Part shown: piece after piece, positions 50,074-58,958 of the stretch
Layout: every line of letters begins with the position of its first letter
How positions within the stretch are numbered: position 1 is the stretch's first letter
Source: Streptomyces flavofungini
GTDB lineage: Bacteria > Actinomycetota > Actinomycetes > Streptomycetales > Streptomycetaceae
Length of the DNA: 64,000 bases
Assembly: GCF_030388665.1 (NCBI RefSeq)
Contig: NZ_CP128846.1
Location: 4,662,501 to 4,726,500, forward strand
Reading direction: 5' to 3'
The notes under the pieces: generated by a model
The model's input: the letters and a program-made list of their open reading frames with translations, nothing else
What the model was told of the DNA's origin: nothing
Databases searched by the model: none
Translations under genes and position numbers: made by a program

Positions 50074-51195
50074 TCAGCGACGCGACATGTAGATGTCGAG
50101 GGCCTTGTGCAGCAGCTTGTTCAGCGGGAAGTCCCACTCACCGACGTACTCCACGGCCTCGCCGCCGGTGCCGACCTTGAACTGGATCAGGCCGAAGAGG
50201 TGGTCCGTCTCGTCCAGCGAGTCGGAGATGCCGCGCAGGTCGTAGACGGAGGCGCCGAGCGCGTAGGCGTCGCGCAGCATCCGCCACTGCATCGCGTTCG
50301 AGGGCCTGACCTCACGTCCGATGTTGTCGGAGGCGCCGTAGGAGTACCAGACGTGTCCGCCCACGACGAGCATCGTCGCCGCCGAAAGGTTCACGCCGTT
50401 GTGCCGCGCGAAGTACAGCCGCATGCGGTTGGGATCCTCGGTGTTGAGGGCCTGCCACATCTGCTGGAAGTACCCCAGCGGCCGCGGGCGGAACTTGTCG
50501 CGGATCGCGGTGATCTCGTAGAGGCGCTGCCATTCGGCGAGGTCCTGATAGCCGCCCTGGACGACCTCGACACCGGCCTTCTCGGCCTTCTTGATGTTGC
50601 GGCGCCACAGCTGGTTGAAGTTCTTGAGGACGTCCTCGAGCGCGCGGTTGGCCAGCGGCACCTGGAACACATAACGGGGCTGCACGTCACCGAAGCCGGC
50701 GCCGCCGTCCTCGCCCTGCTGCCAGCCCATGCGGCGGAGCTTGTCCGAGACCTCGAAGGCACGCGGCTCGATGGTCGTCGGCTCCACGTCGCGCAGCCGC
50801 TTCACGTCCGGGTTCTGGATGCCGGACTTGATGGCGGGGGCGTCCCAGCGGCGGATGACGACCGGCGGGCCCATCTTCACGGAGAAGGCGCCCTGCTTCT
50901 TCAAGTGCGCCAGCATCGGCTGGAGCCACTCGTCCAGATTCGGGGCGTACCAGTTGATGACCGGACCCTCGGGCAGATACGCGAGATAGCGCTTGACCTT
51001 GGGCAACTGGCGGTACAGGACAAGGCCCACGCCGACGAGCTGGCCGGTCCTGTCGTCGAACCAGCCCAGGTTCTCCGAGCGCCATTCGCTCTTCACATCT
51101 GCCCATGCGGGGACCTGGCAATGGCTTGCCGACGGCAGGCTCTGGATGTACGCCAGATGCTGCTCTCGGCTGATGGTCCTCAGGGTCAGGCTCAT
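50074..51195 (-). CDS. femX: FemX-type lipid II:glycine glycyltransferase
   Basis: This 373-residue FemABX protein has two GNAT-like halves. It starts MSLTLRTISREQHLAYIQSLPSASHCQVPAWADVKSEW and has LAYLPEGPVINW and KMGPPVVIRRW. The second half reads RRNIKKAEKAGVEVVQGGYQDLAEWQRLYEITAIRDKF, VWYSYGASDNIGREVRPSNAMQW and YDLRGISDSLDETDHLFGLIQFKVGTGG. In S. coelicolor the homologue (from memory SCO3904) adds the first glycine to lipid II, which allows the 3-3 or 3-4 crosslinks of this genus. Confidence 0.93.
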   Translation of the reverse strand: MSLTLRTISREQHLAYIQSLPSASHCQVPAWADVKSEWRSENLGWFDDRTGQLVGVGLVLYRQLPKVKRYLAYLPEGPVINWYAPNLDEWLQPMLAHLKKQGAFSVKMGPPVVIRRWDAPAIKSGIQNPDVKRLRDVEPTTIEPRAFEVSDKLRRMGWQQGEDGGAGFGDVQPRYVFQVPLANRALEDVLKNFNQLWRRNIKKAEKAGVEVVQGGYQDLAEWQRLYEITAIRDKFRPRPLGYFQQMWQALNTEDPNRMRLYFARHNGVNLSAATMLVVGGHVWYSYGASDNIGREVRPSNAMQWRMLRDAYALGASVYDLRGISDSLDETDHLFGLIQFKVGTGGEAVEYVGEWDFPLNKLLHKALDIYMSRR

Positions 51196-51382
51196 TCGCG
51201 GCGCTCCTCGGGCTGGTGTGTCCCCATGGGTACAGGGGCTCCGGCTCTCGCGCCGAAGCCTACTGCGCCCTGCGAGCGCCCCGTCTGGGCGTATGGAACC
51301 TTCGTCCCCGGCCGTGCTCCGACCAGGGGCGGTGCGGGTCCCTCAGCGGCAGGTCCGCTGTCGGTTCACCGGAGTTCCCCGG

Positions 51383-51694
51383 CTACCAGAGTCCACCGAA
51401 GAGTCCGCCGTGCGCCATGCCCAGGAAGAAGCCGACTGCCGAGGCGCCGAGCCCGACGATCAGGAAGAACCGCTCGCGGGTCGTCACCGAGATGAACTGC
51501 CCGTAGGCCCCCGTGAAGATCCCGATCAGGCCGGTCCAGGAACTGAGCAGGTGCAGGTTGTGGAACATCGCCGTCACGAAGGCGATGGCCCCGAGCACCA
51601 GCGTCACACCGAGCAGCGTGTCCTGGAGCGGATGGGGCTTGCCGTCGGTGGCGAAGAGAGAGCCCGCGGTGTCACGTCGCATTGCCTGTGCCAT
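51383..51694 (-). CDS. small membrane protein
   Basis: This 103-residue protein starts at ATG 51694 (MAQAMRRDTAGSLFATDGKPHPLQDTLLGVTLVLG), with CAGGAGG upstream. Three hydrophobic helices are seen: about 26-46, 49-72 (LHLLSSWTGLIGIFTGAYGQF) and 77-100 (RERFFLIVGLGASAVGFFLGMAHGGL). It is conserved between femX and rpsF from memory of the S. coelicolor map. Its function is unknown. Confidence 0.7.
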   Translation of the reverse strand: MAQAMRRDTAGSLFATDGKPHPLQDTLLGVTLVLGAIAFVTAMFHNLHLLSSWTGLIGIFTGAYGQFISVTTRERFFLIVGLGASAVGFFLGMAHGGLFGGLW

Positions 51695-51733
51695 GGAGGC
51701 ACCTCCTGCGGAAGGCGGCGCATCGTAGCGCCA

Positions 51734-51750
51734 TACACACCCGATGTGTA
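51734..51750. promoter_or_regulatory. short inverted repeat upstream of the small membrane protein
   Basis: TACACA (51734-51739) and TGTGTA (51745-51750) are separated by 5 bp in the divergent gap between the membrane protein and rpsF. It may be an operator; the arms are short. Confidence 0.25.
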
Positions 51751-51959
51751 CAGATTCTGCCCGCCCACCGCCGGATTTCAACCGGAAGGCAAGGTGCAGG
51801 TAGTCTGTACCGTCTGCACCGGTGTCTGCCCAGGCCACAGCACGCGCCCCCGTCCGCGGGGGCTGATTGTCAGTGGCGGCCGATACCGTTGCGTACGCAT
51901 CACGACCCTCCTGCCACGGAACGACCGTGGCCGCTGAGTCCAAAGGAGGTGGGTTCCAC

Positions 51960-52250
51960 ATGCGTCACTACGAGGTGATGGTCATCCTCGACCCCGATCT
52001 CGAGGAGCGCGCTGTCTCCCCGCTGATCGAGAACTTCCTCTCCGTCGTCCGTGAGGGCAACGGAAAGGTCGAGAAGGTCGACACCTGGGGCCGTCGTCGT
52101 CTCTCGTACGAGATCAAGAAGAAGCCCGAGGGCATCTACTCGGTCATCGACCTGCAGGCCGAGCCTGCGGTCGTCAAGGAGCTCGACCGCCAGATGAACC
52201 TGAACGAGTCGGTCCTCCGGACCAAGGTCCTCCGCCCCGAGATGCACTGA
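51960..52250 (+). CDS. rpsF: 30S ribosomal protein S6
   Basis: This 96-residue protein starts at ATG 51960, preceded by AAAGGAGGT at the right distance; the open frame further upstream is not used. [27 protein letters not shown] and [50 protein letters not shown] match S6. It leads the rpsF-ssb-rpsR-rplI operon. Confidence 0.97.
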   Translation: MRHYEVMVILDPDLEERAVSPLIENFLSVVREGNGKVEKVDTWGRRRLSYEIKKKPEGIYSVIDLQAEPAVVKELDRQMNLNESVLRTKVLRPEMH

Positions 52251-52353
52251 GCCCTCTGGCTCAGGACCGTTGAGCCCTGGGCTCGACGGCACTCGGGATC
52301 CGAGTAGCAGCAGTAAAAGCAGCCAGCAGCAAACCCGCCGAGAGGTTCCCCCA

Positions 52354-52950
52354 ATGGCAGGCGAGACCGTCATCACGGTTGTCGGCAATCTTGTCGACGA
52401 CCCCGAGCTGCGCTTCACCCCGTCCGGTGCGGCGGTCGCGAAGTTCCGTGTCGCGTCCACCCCCCGCACCTTCGACCGGCAGACCAATGAGTGGAAGGAC
52501 GGCGAGAGCCTGTTCCTGACCTGCTCGGTCTGGCGTCAGGCGGCCGAGAACGTCGCCGAGTCGCTCCAGCGAGGCATGCGCGTCATCGTGCAGGGCCGGC
52601 TGAAGCAGCGGTCCTACGAGGACCGTGAGGGCATCAAGCGCACGGTCTACGAGCTGGACGTCGAGGAAGTCGGCGCCAGCCTCAAGAACGCCACGGCCAA
52701 GGTCACCAAGACCACCGGTCGCGGCGGCCAGGGTGGATACGGCGGCGGTGGCGGCGGCCAGCAGGGCGGCGGCTGGGGCGGTGGCTCCGGCGGCGGTCAG
52801 CAGCAGGGTGGCGGCGGTGCTCCCGCCGACGACCCCTGGGCGACCGGTGCTCCGGCCGGCGGCGGCCAGCAGCAGGGCGGCGGCGGTGGCGGCTGGGGTG
52901 GAAACTCCGGCGGCTCCGGTGGCGGCTACTCGGACGAGCCCCCCTTCTAA
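52354..52950 (+). CDS. ssb: single-stranded DNA-binding protein
   Basis: This 198-residue protein protects single strands in replication. ATG 52354 ([35 protein letters not shown]) begins the OB fold, which continues through [42 protein letters not shown]. The C-terminal part is very Gly/Gln-rich and ends in the acidic partner tip DEPPF. It lies between rpsF and rpsR. Confidence 0.97.
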   Translation: MAGETVITVVGNLVDDPELRFTPSGAAVAKFRVASTPRTFDRQTNEWKDGESLFLTCSVWRQAAENVAESLQRGMRVIVQGRLKQRSYEDREGIKRTVYELDVEEVGASLKNATAKVTKTTGRGGQGGYGGGGGGQQGGGWGGGSGGGQQQGGGGAPADDPWATGAPAGGGQQQGGGGGGWGGNSGGSGGGYSDEPPF

Positions 52951-53023
52951 GCCTCGGGCCGCAGGGCCTCAGGGCGAGAAGGCGGGTCGTACCCACACTT
53001 CTTGATCACACAGGAGAAACACC

Positions 53024-53260
53024 ATGGCGAAGCCGCCTGTGCGCAAGCCTAAGAAGAAGGTCTGCGCTTTCTGCAAGGACAAGGTCCAGTACGTGGACTA
53101 CAAGGACACGAACATGCTGCGGAAGTTCATTTCCGACCGCGGCAAGATCCGTGCCCGCCGCGTGACCGGCAACTGCACGCAGCACCAGCGTGACGTCGCC
53201 ACGGCCGTGAAGAACAGCCGTGAGATGGCGCTGCTGCCCTACACGTCCACCGCGCGATAA
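53024..53260 (+). CDS. rpsR: 30S ribosomal protein S18
   Basis: This 78-residue protein starts [49 protein letters not shown]. The C-x-x-C with later Cys and His (NCTQHQRD) makes it a zinc-binding (C+) S18. Streptomyces usually also has a C- copy elsewhere, used when zinc is low. AGGAGA lies before the start. Confidence 0.97.
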   Translation: MAKPPVRKPKKKVCAFCKDKVQYVDYKDTNMLRKFISDRGKIRARRVTGNCTQHQRDVATAVKNSREMALLPYTSTAR

Positions 53261-53278
53261 GGGAAGGGTGACCGACAC

Positions 53279-53725
53279 ATGAAGATCATCCTCACCCACG
53301 AGGTCTCCGGCCTCGGCGCCGCCGGCGAGGTCGTTGACGTCAAGGACGGCTACGCCCGCAACTACCTGATCCCGCGGAAGTTCGCTATCCGCTGGACCAA
53401 GGGTGGCGAGAAGGACGTCGAGCAGATTCGTCGTGCTCGCAAGATCCACGAGATCGCGACCATCGAGCAGGCCAACGAGGTCAAGGCCCAGCTCGAGGCC
53501 GTCAAGGTCCGCCTGGCCGTTCGCTCCGGCGACGCCGGTCGTCTCTTCGGCTCCGTCACCCCGGCCGACGTCGCTTCGGCGATCGAGGCTGCTGGTGGCC
53601 CGAAGATCGACAAGCGTCGTGTCGAGCTGGGCGCGCCGATCAAGACCCTGGGCGCCCACGCGACGTCCGTGCGTCTGCACCCCGAGGTGGCCGCGAAGGT
53701 CAACGTCGAGGTCGTCTCTGCCTGA
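53279..53725 (+). CDS. rplI: 50S ribosomal protein L9
   Basis: This 148-residue protein starts [46 protein letters not shown], the typical L9 N-domain, followed by the long helix and the C-domain ([51 protein letters not shown]). It is the last gene of the operon and a terminator follows. Confidence 0.97.
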   Translation: MKIILTHEVSGLGAAGEVVDVKDGYARNYLIPRKFAIRWTKGGEKDVEQIRRARKIHEIATIEQANEVKAQLEAVKVRLAVRSGDAGRLFGSVTPADVASAIEAAGGPKIDKRRVELGAPIKTLGAHATSVRLHPEVAAKVNVEVVSA

Positions 53726-53755
53726 GTCGCAGCAATGCGCTCGCAGGACTGAGTG

Positions 53756-53786
53756 AAGGGGCCGCACCTACGGGTGCGGCCCCTTT
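53756..53786. terminator. terminator after rplI
   Basis: AAGGGGCCGCACC (53756-53768) pairs with GGTGCGGCCCCTT (53773-53785), followed by T and parS sites 9 and 10 in the convergent gap. Confidence 0.85.
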
Positions 53787-53791
53787 GCCGT

Positions 53792-53805
53792 GTTCCACGT
53801 GAAAC
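53792..53805. other. parS: parS site 9 (one-base variant)
   Basis: GTTCCACGTGAAAC differs from the consensus at one base. The flanks extend the palindrome to 24 bp (53787-53810) with that single mismatch. It lies 22 bp centre to centre from site 10. Confidence 0.85.
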
Positions 53806-53813
53806 ACGGCGTA

Positions 53814-53827
53814 GTTTCACGTGAAAC
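53814..53827. other. parS: parS site 10
   Basis: Perfect GTTTCACGTGAAAC, two helical turns from the variant site 9. Confidence 0.97.
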
Positions 53828-53891
53828 GGGGTTCCAGGAACTCTCGTGCAACACGACGCCGGGACCCTCGCGCAGCACGGCGTCCGGAACG

Positions 53892-55229
53892 TCAGCGCGT
53901 GGCGCCCGTGACGACCCAGCGCCCGGAGCGCGACCGCAGCCACAGGGTCAGCGCCCGCACGGTCATCATGAGCGTCATCGCGGCCCACAGAGCCGTCAGG
54001 CCGCCGCCAAGGGTGGGGACGAGGAGCGCCACGGGGGCGAAGACCGCCAGGGTGGCCAGCATGGCCCACGCCAGGTACGGCCCGTCCCCCGCGCCCATCA
54101 GGACGCCGTCGAGGACGTAGACGATGCCGCAGATGGGCTGAGCGAGGGCTATCACCATCAGTGCGGGCAGAGCCGTGTCCTGGACGGCGGCATCGCCGGA
54201 GAACAGCGGAACGAACACGGGGCGGGCCGCGACGACCAGCAGGCCCAGGGCGGCGCCCGAGACGACGCCCCACTGGATCATGCGGCGGCAGACGTCGCGG
54301 GCGCCTTGTGGATCGTCGGCGCCCAGGTACCGGGCGATGATGGCCTGCCCGGCGATCGCGATGGCGTCGAGGGCGAAGGAGAGCAGGCTCCACAGGGACA
54401 GGACGATCTGGTGAGCCGCCACTTCGGCGTCGCCGAGGCGCGCGGCCACGGCTGTCGCGATGAGTGCGATGGCGCGCAGTGCGAGGGTGCGGGCCAGGAG
54501 GGGGACTCCGGCCTGGGCGCAGGCCCTGACTCCGGCCGCGTCGGGGCGCAGGGAAGCACCGTGGCGCTTGGCGCCGCGGACGACGACGTAGAGGTAGATG
54601 GCCGCCATACCGCACTGGGCGAGGACGGTGCCCCAGGCGGATCCGGCGATGCCGAAGCCGAAGCCGTAGACGAGGAGCACGTTCAGGGCGCCGTTGGCGA
54701 GGAAGCCGCCGACAGCGACGTACAGCGGTGTCTTGGTGTCCTGGAGGCCGCGGAGCACGCCGGTGGCGGCGAGGACGACGAGCATCGCCGGTATGCCGAG
54801 GATGGAGATGCGCAGGTATGTGACCGCGTGCGGGGTCGCTGACTCGGAGGCGCCGAAGAGGTCGACGAGTGCGGGCGCGGCCGGTAGGGAGACGGCGATG
54901 ACGGCGATGCCGAGGAGCAGAGCGAGCCAGATCCCGTCCATGCCCTGGCGGATCGCGGCCGGCAGATCTCCGGCGCCGACGCGGCGGGCGACGGCGGCCG
55001 TGGTGGCGTAGGCGAGGAAGACGAAGACGCTGACGGCCGTCCCGAGGAGAGCCGAGGCGATGCCGAGACCGGCGAGCTGGGCGGTGCCGAGATGACCGAC
55101 GATGGCGCTGTCGGCCATCAGGAAGAGGGGCTCGGCCACGAGCGCGCCGAAGGCGGGGACGGCGAGGGCGACGATCTCTCGGTCGTGCTGTCGCCGGGCA
55201 GCCTTGGGCGCTGCGGGAGCCTGTGTCAT
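53892..55229 (-). CDS. MATE-family efflux transporter
   Basis: This 445-residue protein starts at ATG 55229 (MTQAPAAPKAARRQHDREIVALAVPAFGALVAEPLFLMADSAIVGHLGTAQLAGLGIASALLG), the MATE signature. Twelve helices are seen; the second half repeats the pattern with ARLGDAEVAAHQIVLSLWSLLSFALDAIAIAGQAIIARYLGADDP. It belongs to the DinF-like group. The substrate is not predictable. It converges with rplI. Confidence 0.93.
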   Translation of the reverse strand: MTQAPAAPKAARRQHDREIVALAVPAFGALVAEPLFLMADSAIVGHLGTAQLAGLGIASALLGTAVSVFVFLAYATTAAVARRVGAGDLPAAIRQGMDGIWLALLLGIAVIAVSLPAAPALVDLFGASESATPHAVTYLRISILGIPAMLVVLAATGVLRGLQDTKTPLYVAVGGFLANGALNVLLVYGFGFGIAGSAWGTVLAQCGMAAIYLYVVVRGAKRHGASLRPDAAGVRACAQAGVPLLARTLALRAIALIATAVAARLGDAEVAAHQIVLSLWSLLSFALDAIAIAGQAIIARYLGADDPQGARDVCRRMIQWGVVSGAALGLLVVAARPVFVPLFSGDAAVQDTALPALMVIALAQPICGIVYVLDGVLMGAGDGPYLAWAMLATLAVFAPVALLVPTLGGGLTALWAAMTLMMTVRALTLWLRSRSGRWVVTGATR

Positions 55230-55690
55230 GAGCACCAATCTAATCTTCCACAGGTAAGAGATGCAACTGCCTTAGGACCCTTACTTGGCTCGGGTGTGCG
55301 CATCGGACGGCGCGTGGTTCGTCAAGATCTTGGGCCGACTGGGGAAGTTTTTCTTCTGCACAGCCGGTGGATGGTAAAAGTGCAGGTCGGAGCGGGTGTG
55401 GAAAAGGTCCTGAGGGCTTGTTCACAGGGCTGTCCACCGGGCCGTGCACAGGTTTTGCGGGGTTCTCCACAGCATCGCGCCCGTCATCCACACCGCCTGT
55501 GGATAACCAGATTGGCTGACGGTGCCGACAGGCCTACCGTGGTCCGGCGCCCGCCTCGTCCTGCCATCGCGGAAACCCCGCAAATCCGACGCGTCAGAAC
55601 CGGAGTTGGGCCCCCTTATTTGTCAGTGTCGTGCCGTAGGAAAGAGGGGCACGGCGAGGTCCGCGTGGGCGGACGGGAGGAGGTGGCCCG
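55230..55690. other. MATE-dnaB gap with a cluster of DnaA boxes
   Basis: This 461-bp divergent gap contains within about 110 bp: TTGTTCACA (55418-55426), TTCTCCACA (55463-55471), TCATCCACA (55484-55492) and TGTGGATAA (55498-55506, complement TTATCCACA), with weaker copies such as TGTGGAAAA (55398-55406). They lie 185-290 bp before dnaB. No gene is seen. Confidence 0.65.
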
Positions 55691-57163
55691 GTGAGTATCT
55701 CCGAGCCCTTGGACGACCCGTGGGCCGACAGCGGCCCGGGGGACCGTCTGCCCGTCTCCCGCCCGCGCCGCGACGGCGGACGCGGCCAGGAGCAGCACGA
55801 ACGGGGCAGAGAGGGCGGCTGGGACGGCGGCGGCACGTCCTTCGAGCGCGTCCCGCCACAGGACCTCGACGCGGAACAGTCCGTGCTCGGCGGCATGCTG
55901 CTGTCGAAGGACGCCATCGCGGACGTCGTCGAGGTGCTCAAGGGCCACGACTTCTACCGCCCGGCGCACGAGACGATCTTCATCGCGATCCTCGACCTGT
56001 ACGCCAAGGGCGAGCCCGCCGACCCCATCACCGTCGCCGCCGAGCTCACCAAGCGCGGAGAGATCACCAAGGTCGGGGGCGCCTCGTACCTCCACTCGCT
56101 CGTCCAGACGGTCCCAACGGCGGCGAACGCCGAGTACTACGCGGAGATCGTCCACGAGCGCGCGGTCCTGCGCCGCCTGGTCGAGGCCGGCACACGCATC
56201 ACGCAGATGGGGTACGCGGCCGACGGCGATGTGGACGAGATCGTCAACAGCGCCCAGGCCGAGATCTACGCCGTCACCGAGCAGCGCACCAGCGAGGACT
56301 ATCTGCCGCTCGGCGACATCATGGAAGGCGCGCTCGACGAGATCGAGGCGATCGGTTCGCGCAGCGGTGAGATGACGGGTGTGCCGACGGGCTTCACCGA
56401 CTTCGACTCGCTCACCAATGGTCTGCACCCGGGCCAGATGGTCGTCATCGCGGCCCGTCCCGCCATGGGTAAGTCCACGCTGGCGCTCGACTTCGCGCGG
56501 GCCGCGTCCATCAAGCACAACCTGCCCAGCGTCATCTTCTCCCTGGAAATGGGGCGCAACGAAATCGCGATGCGTCTGCTGTCCGCGGAGGCACGCGTGG
56601 CGCTGCACCACATGCGTTCCGGCACCATGACGGATGAGGACTGGACCCGTTTGGCCCGCCGGATGCCCGAGGTGTCCGCCGCTCCGCTCTACATCGACGA
56701 CTCCCCGAACCTGTCGATGATGGAGATCCGCGCCAAGTGCCGCCGCCTCAAGCAGCGGGCCGACATCAAGCTCGTGATCATCGACTATCTGCAGCTGATG
56801 CAGTCCGGCGGCTCCAAGCGTGCCGAGAGCCGACAGCAGGAAGTCTCGGACATGTCGCGAAACCTGAAGCTCCTCGCCAAGGAGCTCGAGGTGCCGGTCA
56901 TCGCCCTCTCGCAGCTGAACCGTGGTCCCGAGCAGCGCACCGACAAGAAGCCCCAGGTCTCCGACCTGCGAGAATCCGGTTCCATCGAGCAGGACGCGGA
57001 CATGGTGATCCTGCTGCACCGCGAGGACGCGTACGAGAAGGAGTCACCCCGCGCGGGTGAGGCCGACATCATCGTGGGCAAGCACCGTAATGGTCCGACC
57101 GCGACGATCACGGTCGCCTTCCAGGGCCACTACTCGCGCTTCGTGGACATGGCACAGACGTAG
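55691..57163 (+). CDS. dnaB: replicative DNA helicase DnaB
   Basis: This 490-residue hexameric helicase unwinds the fork. It starts at GTG 55691 (MSISEPLDDPWADSGPGD). The N-domain reads VPPQDLDAEQSVLGGMLLSKDAIADVVEVL. The RecA-like domain has Walker A ARPAMGKSTLALDFARAA, Walker B VIIDYLQLMQ and the arginine-finger region near IIVGKHRNGPTATI. There is no intein. Loading is probably by DciA, also in this window. Confidence 0.97.
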   Translation: MSISEPLDDPWADSGPGDRLPVSRPRRDGGRGQEQHERGREGGWDGGGTSFERVPPQDLDAEQSVLGGMLLSKDAIADVVEVLKGHDFYRPAHETIFIAILDLYAKGEPADPITVAAELTKRGEITKVGGASYLHSLVQTVPTAANAEYYAEIVHERAVLRRLVEAGTRITQMGYAADGDVDEIVNSAQAEIYAVTEQRTSEDYLPLGDIMEGALDEIEAIGSRSGEMTGVPTGFTDFDSLTNGLHPGQMVVIAARPAMGKSTLALDFARAASIKHNLPSVIFSLEMGRNEIAMRLLSAEARVALHHMRSGTMTDEDWTRLARRMPEVSAAPLYIDDSPNLSMMEIRAKCRRLKQRADIKLVIIDYLQLMQSGGSKRAESRQQEVSDMSRNLKLLAKELEVPVIALSQLNRGPEQRTDKKPQVSDLRESGSIEQDADMVILLHREDAYEKESPRAGEADIIVGKHRNGPTATITVAFQGHYSRFVDMAQT

Positions 57164-57216
57164 GGCTCAGTCCTCCGCGCGGAGGGCTTTCACCCCATCG
57201 TCTGATGCCGCCTGGC

Positions 57217-58617
57217 TCAAACCAGTTCCGCTTGAGTTTCCGGTTTCCGTTGCCTGACCACTGTGGCCTTCGGCTCCCACACTTTGGTGGTCCGGACGTA
57301 TCCGTAGATCACTGAAGCCATTGCCATCAGCAGCAGCGGCCCGAAGATCCACGGGTTCCTGGCCATCTCCACCGGCAGAAAGCGATACGAGAGCAAAAGC
57401 GCGGCGAATACCGTCGCGCCATAAGCGGTGAAGCGGATTCCGGAGCGGTCCCAGCCGCGGTCGAGCGTGCGCAGTCCCGCCTCGATGGTGAGCGTGAAGA
57501 CCACGCCGGCGATGATATCGACGCCGTAGTGGTAACCGAATCCCAGCGTCGCGCCAAGTGTGGCGACAAGCCAGAATGTGCCCGCGTACCGCAGAATTCG
57601 CGGCCCCTTTCGGGAATGGATGAAGATCGCCGTGGCCCATGCCGTGTGCAGGCTGGGCATGCAGTTGCGCGGGGTGATCTCGTCGAAGGGGAACGCCTGC
57701 GGGGTGCTGATCGACGGCGGTGTGTCCGGCCACAGGTCGGCCACCGCCCACTGTGCGGTGGGGGGCGTGCTCGGCCACAGGTCGGGGTTGGTCCAGTGCT
57801 CGCTTCCGGCGCCGTAGGCGAAGATCGGGCCGACCACCGGGAAGATCATGTAGATGCCGGGCCCGAGCAGGCCGATGACCAGGAACGTGCGCACCAGATG
57901 GTGCCGTGGGAAGCGGCGCTCCACGGACACGCGGCGCAGTTGGTACAGCGCGACCACGACTGCGGCGACCGCGAGCTGGACGTAGACGAAGTCGAGCAGA
58001 CGGATGCCCGTCGGGCCGGTGGCCGCGACCAATCGGCCCACCAACCAGGACGGGTTGCCCAGCGCGTGGTCGGCCGTCGCCACGTACTGGTCGAGCACCG
58101 TCGGGCGGGTCTTCGCCGTGATCAGCAGCCAGGCGTCACCGGTCTTGCGGCCTGCCACGAGCAGCAGGCCGAGGCCGACGCCCTTCAGCAGGAGGGTGCG
58201 TTCCTTGCCGGTACGGCGCGTGAACGCGATGACCACGCAGCCCAGCATCACCCACAGCGCGCCGTTGCCGAAGGTCAGCTTGGAGTCGACCGCCCAGCGC
58301 CCCAGGAAGAAGGGGATGTCGATGGAGACCGCGACGCCGAGCGCGATGAAGCGCTGCCGCCAGGTGAGGACCACCATCATCAACGCCATGCCGGCGTACA
58401 ACAGCGGACCCGAACTGGGCGCGAAAATTGCCTCTTTCGCCTGGTTCGTGATCGGCCCCGGCAGGCCGTAATGCCGCGCGGCGATCTCAAGTGCGATGAG
58501 GAACCCGAGGGCCACCACAGTTGCTGCGGCCCATAGCATCGGCCGTGGTTGGCGCCACGCGGTGAAATTAATTCTGCCTTTTATTCGCGAGAACGCCCGC
58601 GACGAGTGAGGTATCAA
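57217..58617 (-). CDS. PAP2-superfamily membrane protein
   Basis: This 466-residue frame starts at TTG 58617 without a clear ribosome site; an ATG at 58539 is an alternative. At least ten helices are seen. The PAP2/inositolphosphotransferase motifs are RNCMPSLHTAWATAIFIHS and GFGYHYGVDIIAGVVF, with the catalytic histidines. The group recalls inositol phosphorylceramide synthase-like (AUR1-type) enzymes of actinobacteria, which would fit the nearby inositol synthase, but the substrate is unknown. Confidence 0.8.
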   Translation of the reverse strand: MIPHSSRAFSRIKGRINFTAWRQPRPMLWAAATVVALGFLIALEIAARHYGLPGPITNQAKEAIFAPSSGPLLYAGMALMMVVLTWRQRFIALGVAVSIDIPFFLGRWAVDSKLTFGNGALWVMLGCVVIAFTRRTGKERTLLLKGVGLGLLLVAGRKTGDAWLLITAKTRPTVLDQYVATADHALGNPSWLVGRLVAATGPTGIRLLDFVYVQLAVAAVVVALYQLRRVSVERRFPRHHLVRTFLVIGLLGPGIYMIFPVVGPIFAYGAGSEHWTNPDLWPSTPPTAQWAVADLWPDTPPSISTPQAFPFDEITPRNCMPSLHTAWATAIFIHSRKGPRILRYAGTFWLVATLGATLGFGYHYGVDIIAGVVFTLTIEAGLRTLDRGWDRSGIRFTAYGATVFAALLLSYRFLPVEMARNPWIFGPLLLMAMASVIYGYVRTTKVWEPKATVVRQRKPETQAELV

Positions 58618-58958
58618 TTGTTTGGCCGATGTGTGAGAAGCTAGCTAATGGGTAACTCTTCGTGCTCGCTGACGTGCATTTCGGTGAACGCGGGCGATCA
58701 GGGCGATCGTCGTGAGTCGGATCATGTTAGCGGAGCGGCGCGGGTGGGTTTCGCTCGTCGAGGACGGTGCGAAGGTCATACGAGGGCCTGTCGATCCTGT
58801 GCTCGATGATCGGGTGTCTCAGAGGGATCATGAAACTCCCGTCGCCGCCGGGTATGGAGAGCGTCGTGTTGCATGGCGGCTGCAAAGCGTGTGCACAACG
58901 GCGTGAACTGGTTCCTTGAACGGGGGCGGCCACGGGGGAGGCCGCCGGAGGGGGCGGC
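58618..58958. other. divergent gap between the PAP2 and hydrolase genes
   Basis: This 341-bp gap has no accepted gene. Short frames on both strands overlap the neighbours and lack codon character. An octamer GGGCGATC repeats at 58694-58701 and 58703-58710. GGAGGGGG (about 58946-58953) is the ribosome site of the hydrolase. Confidence 0.4.
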
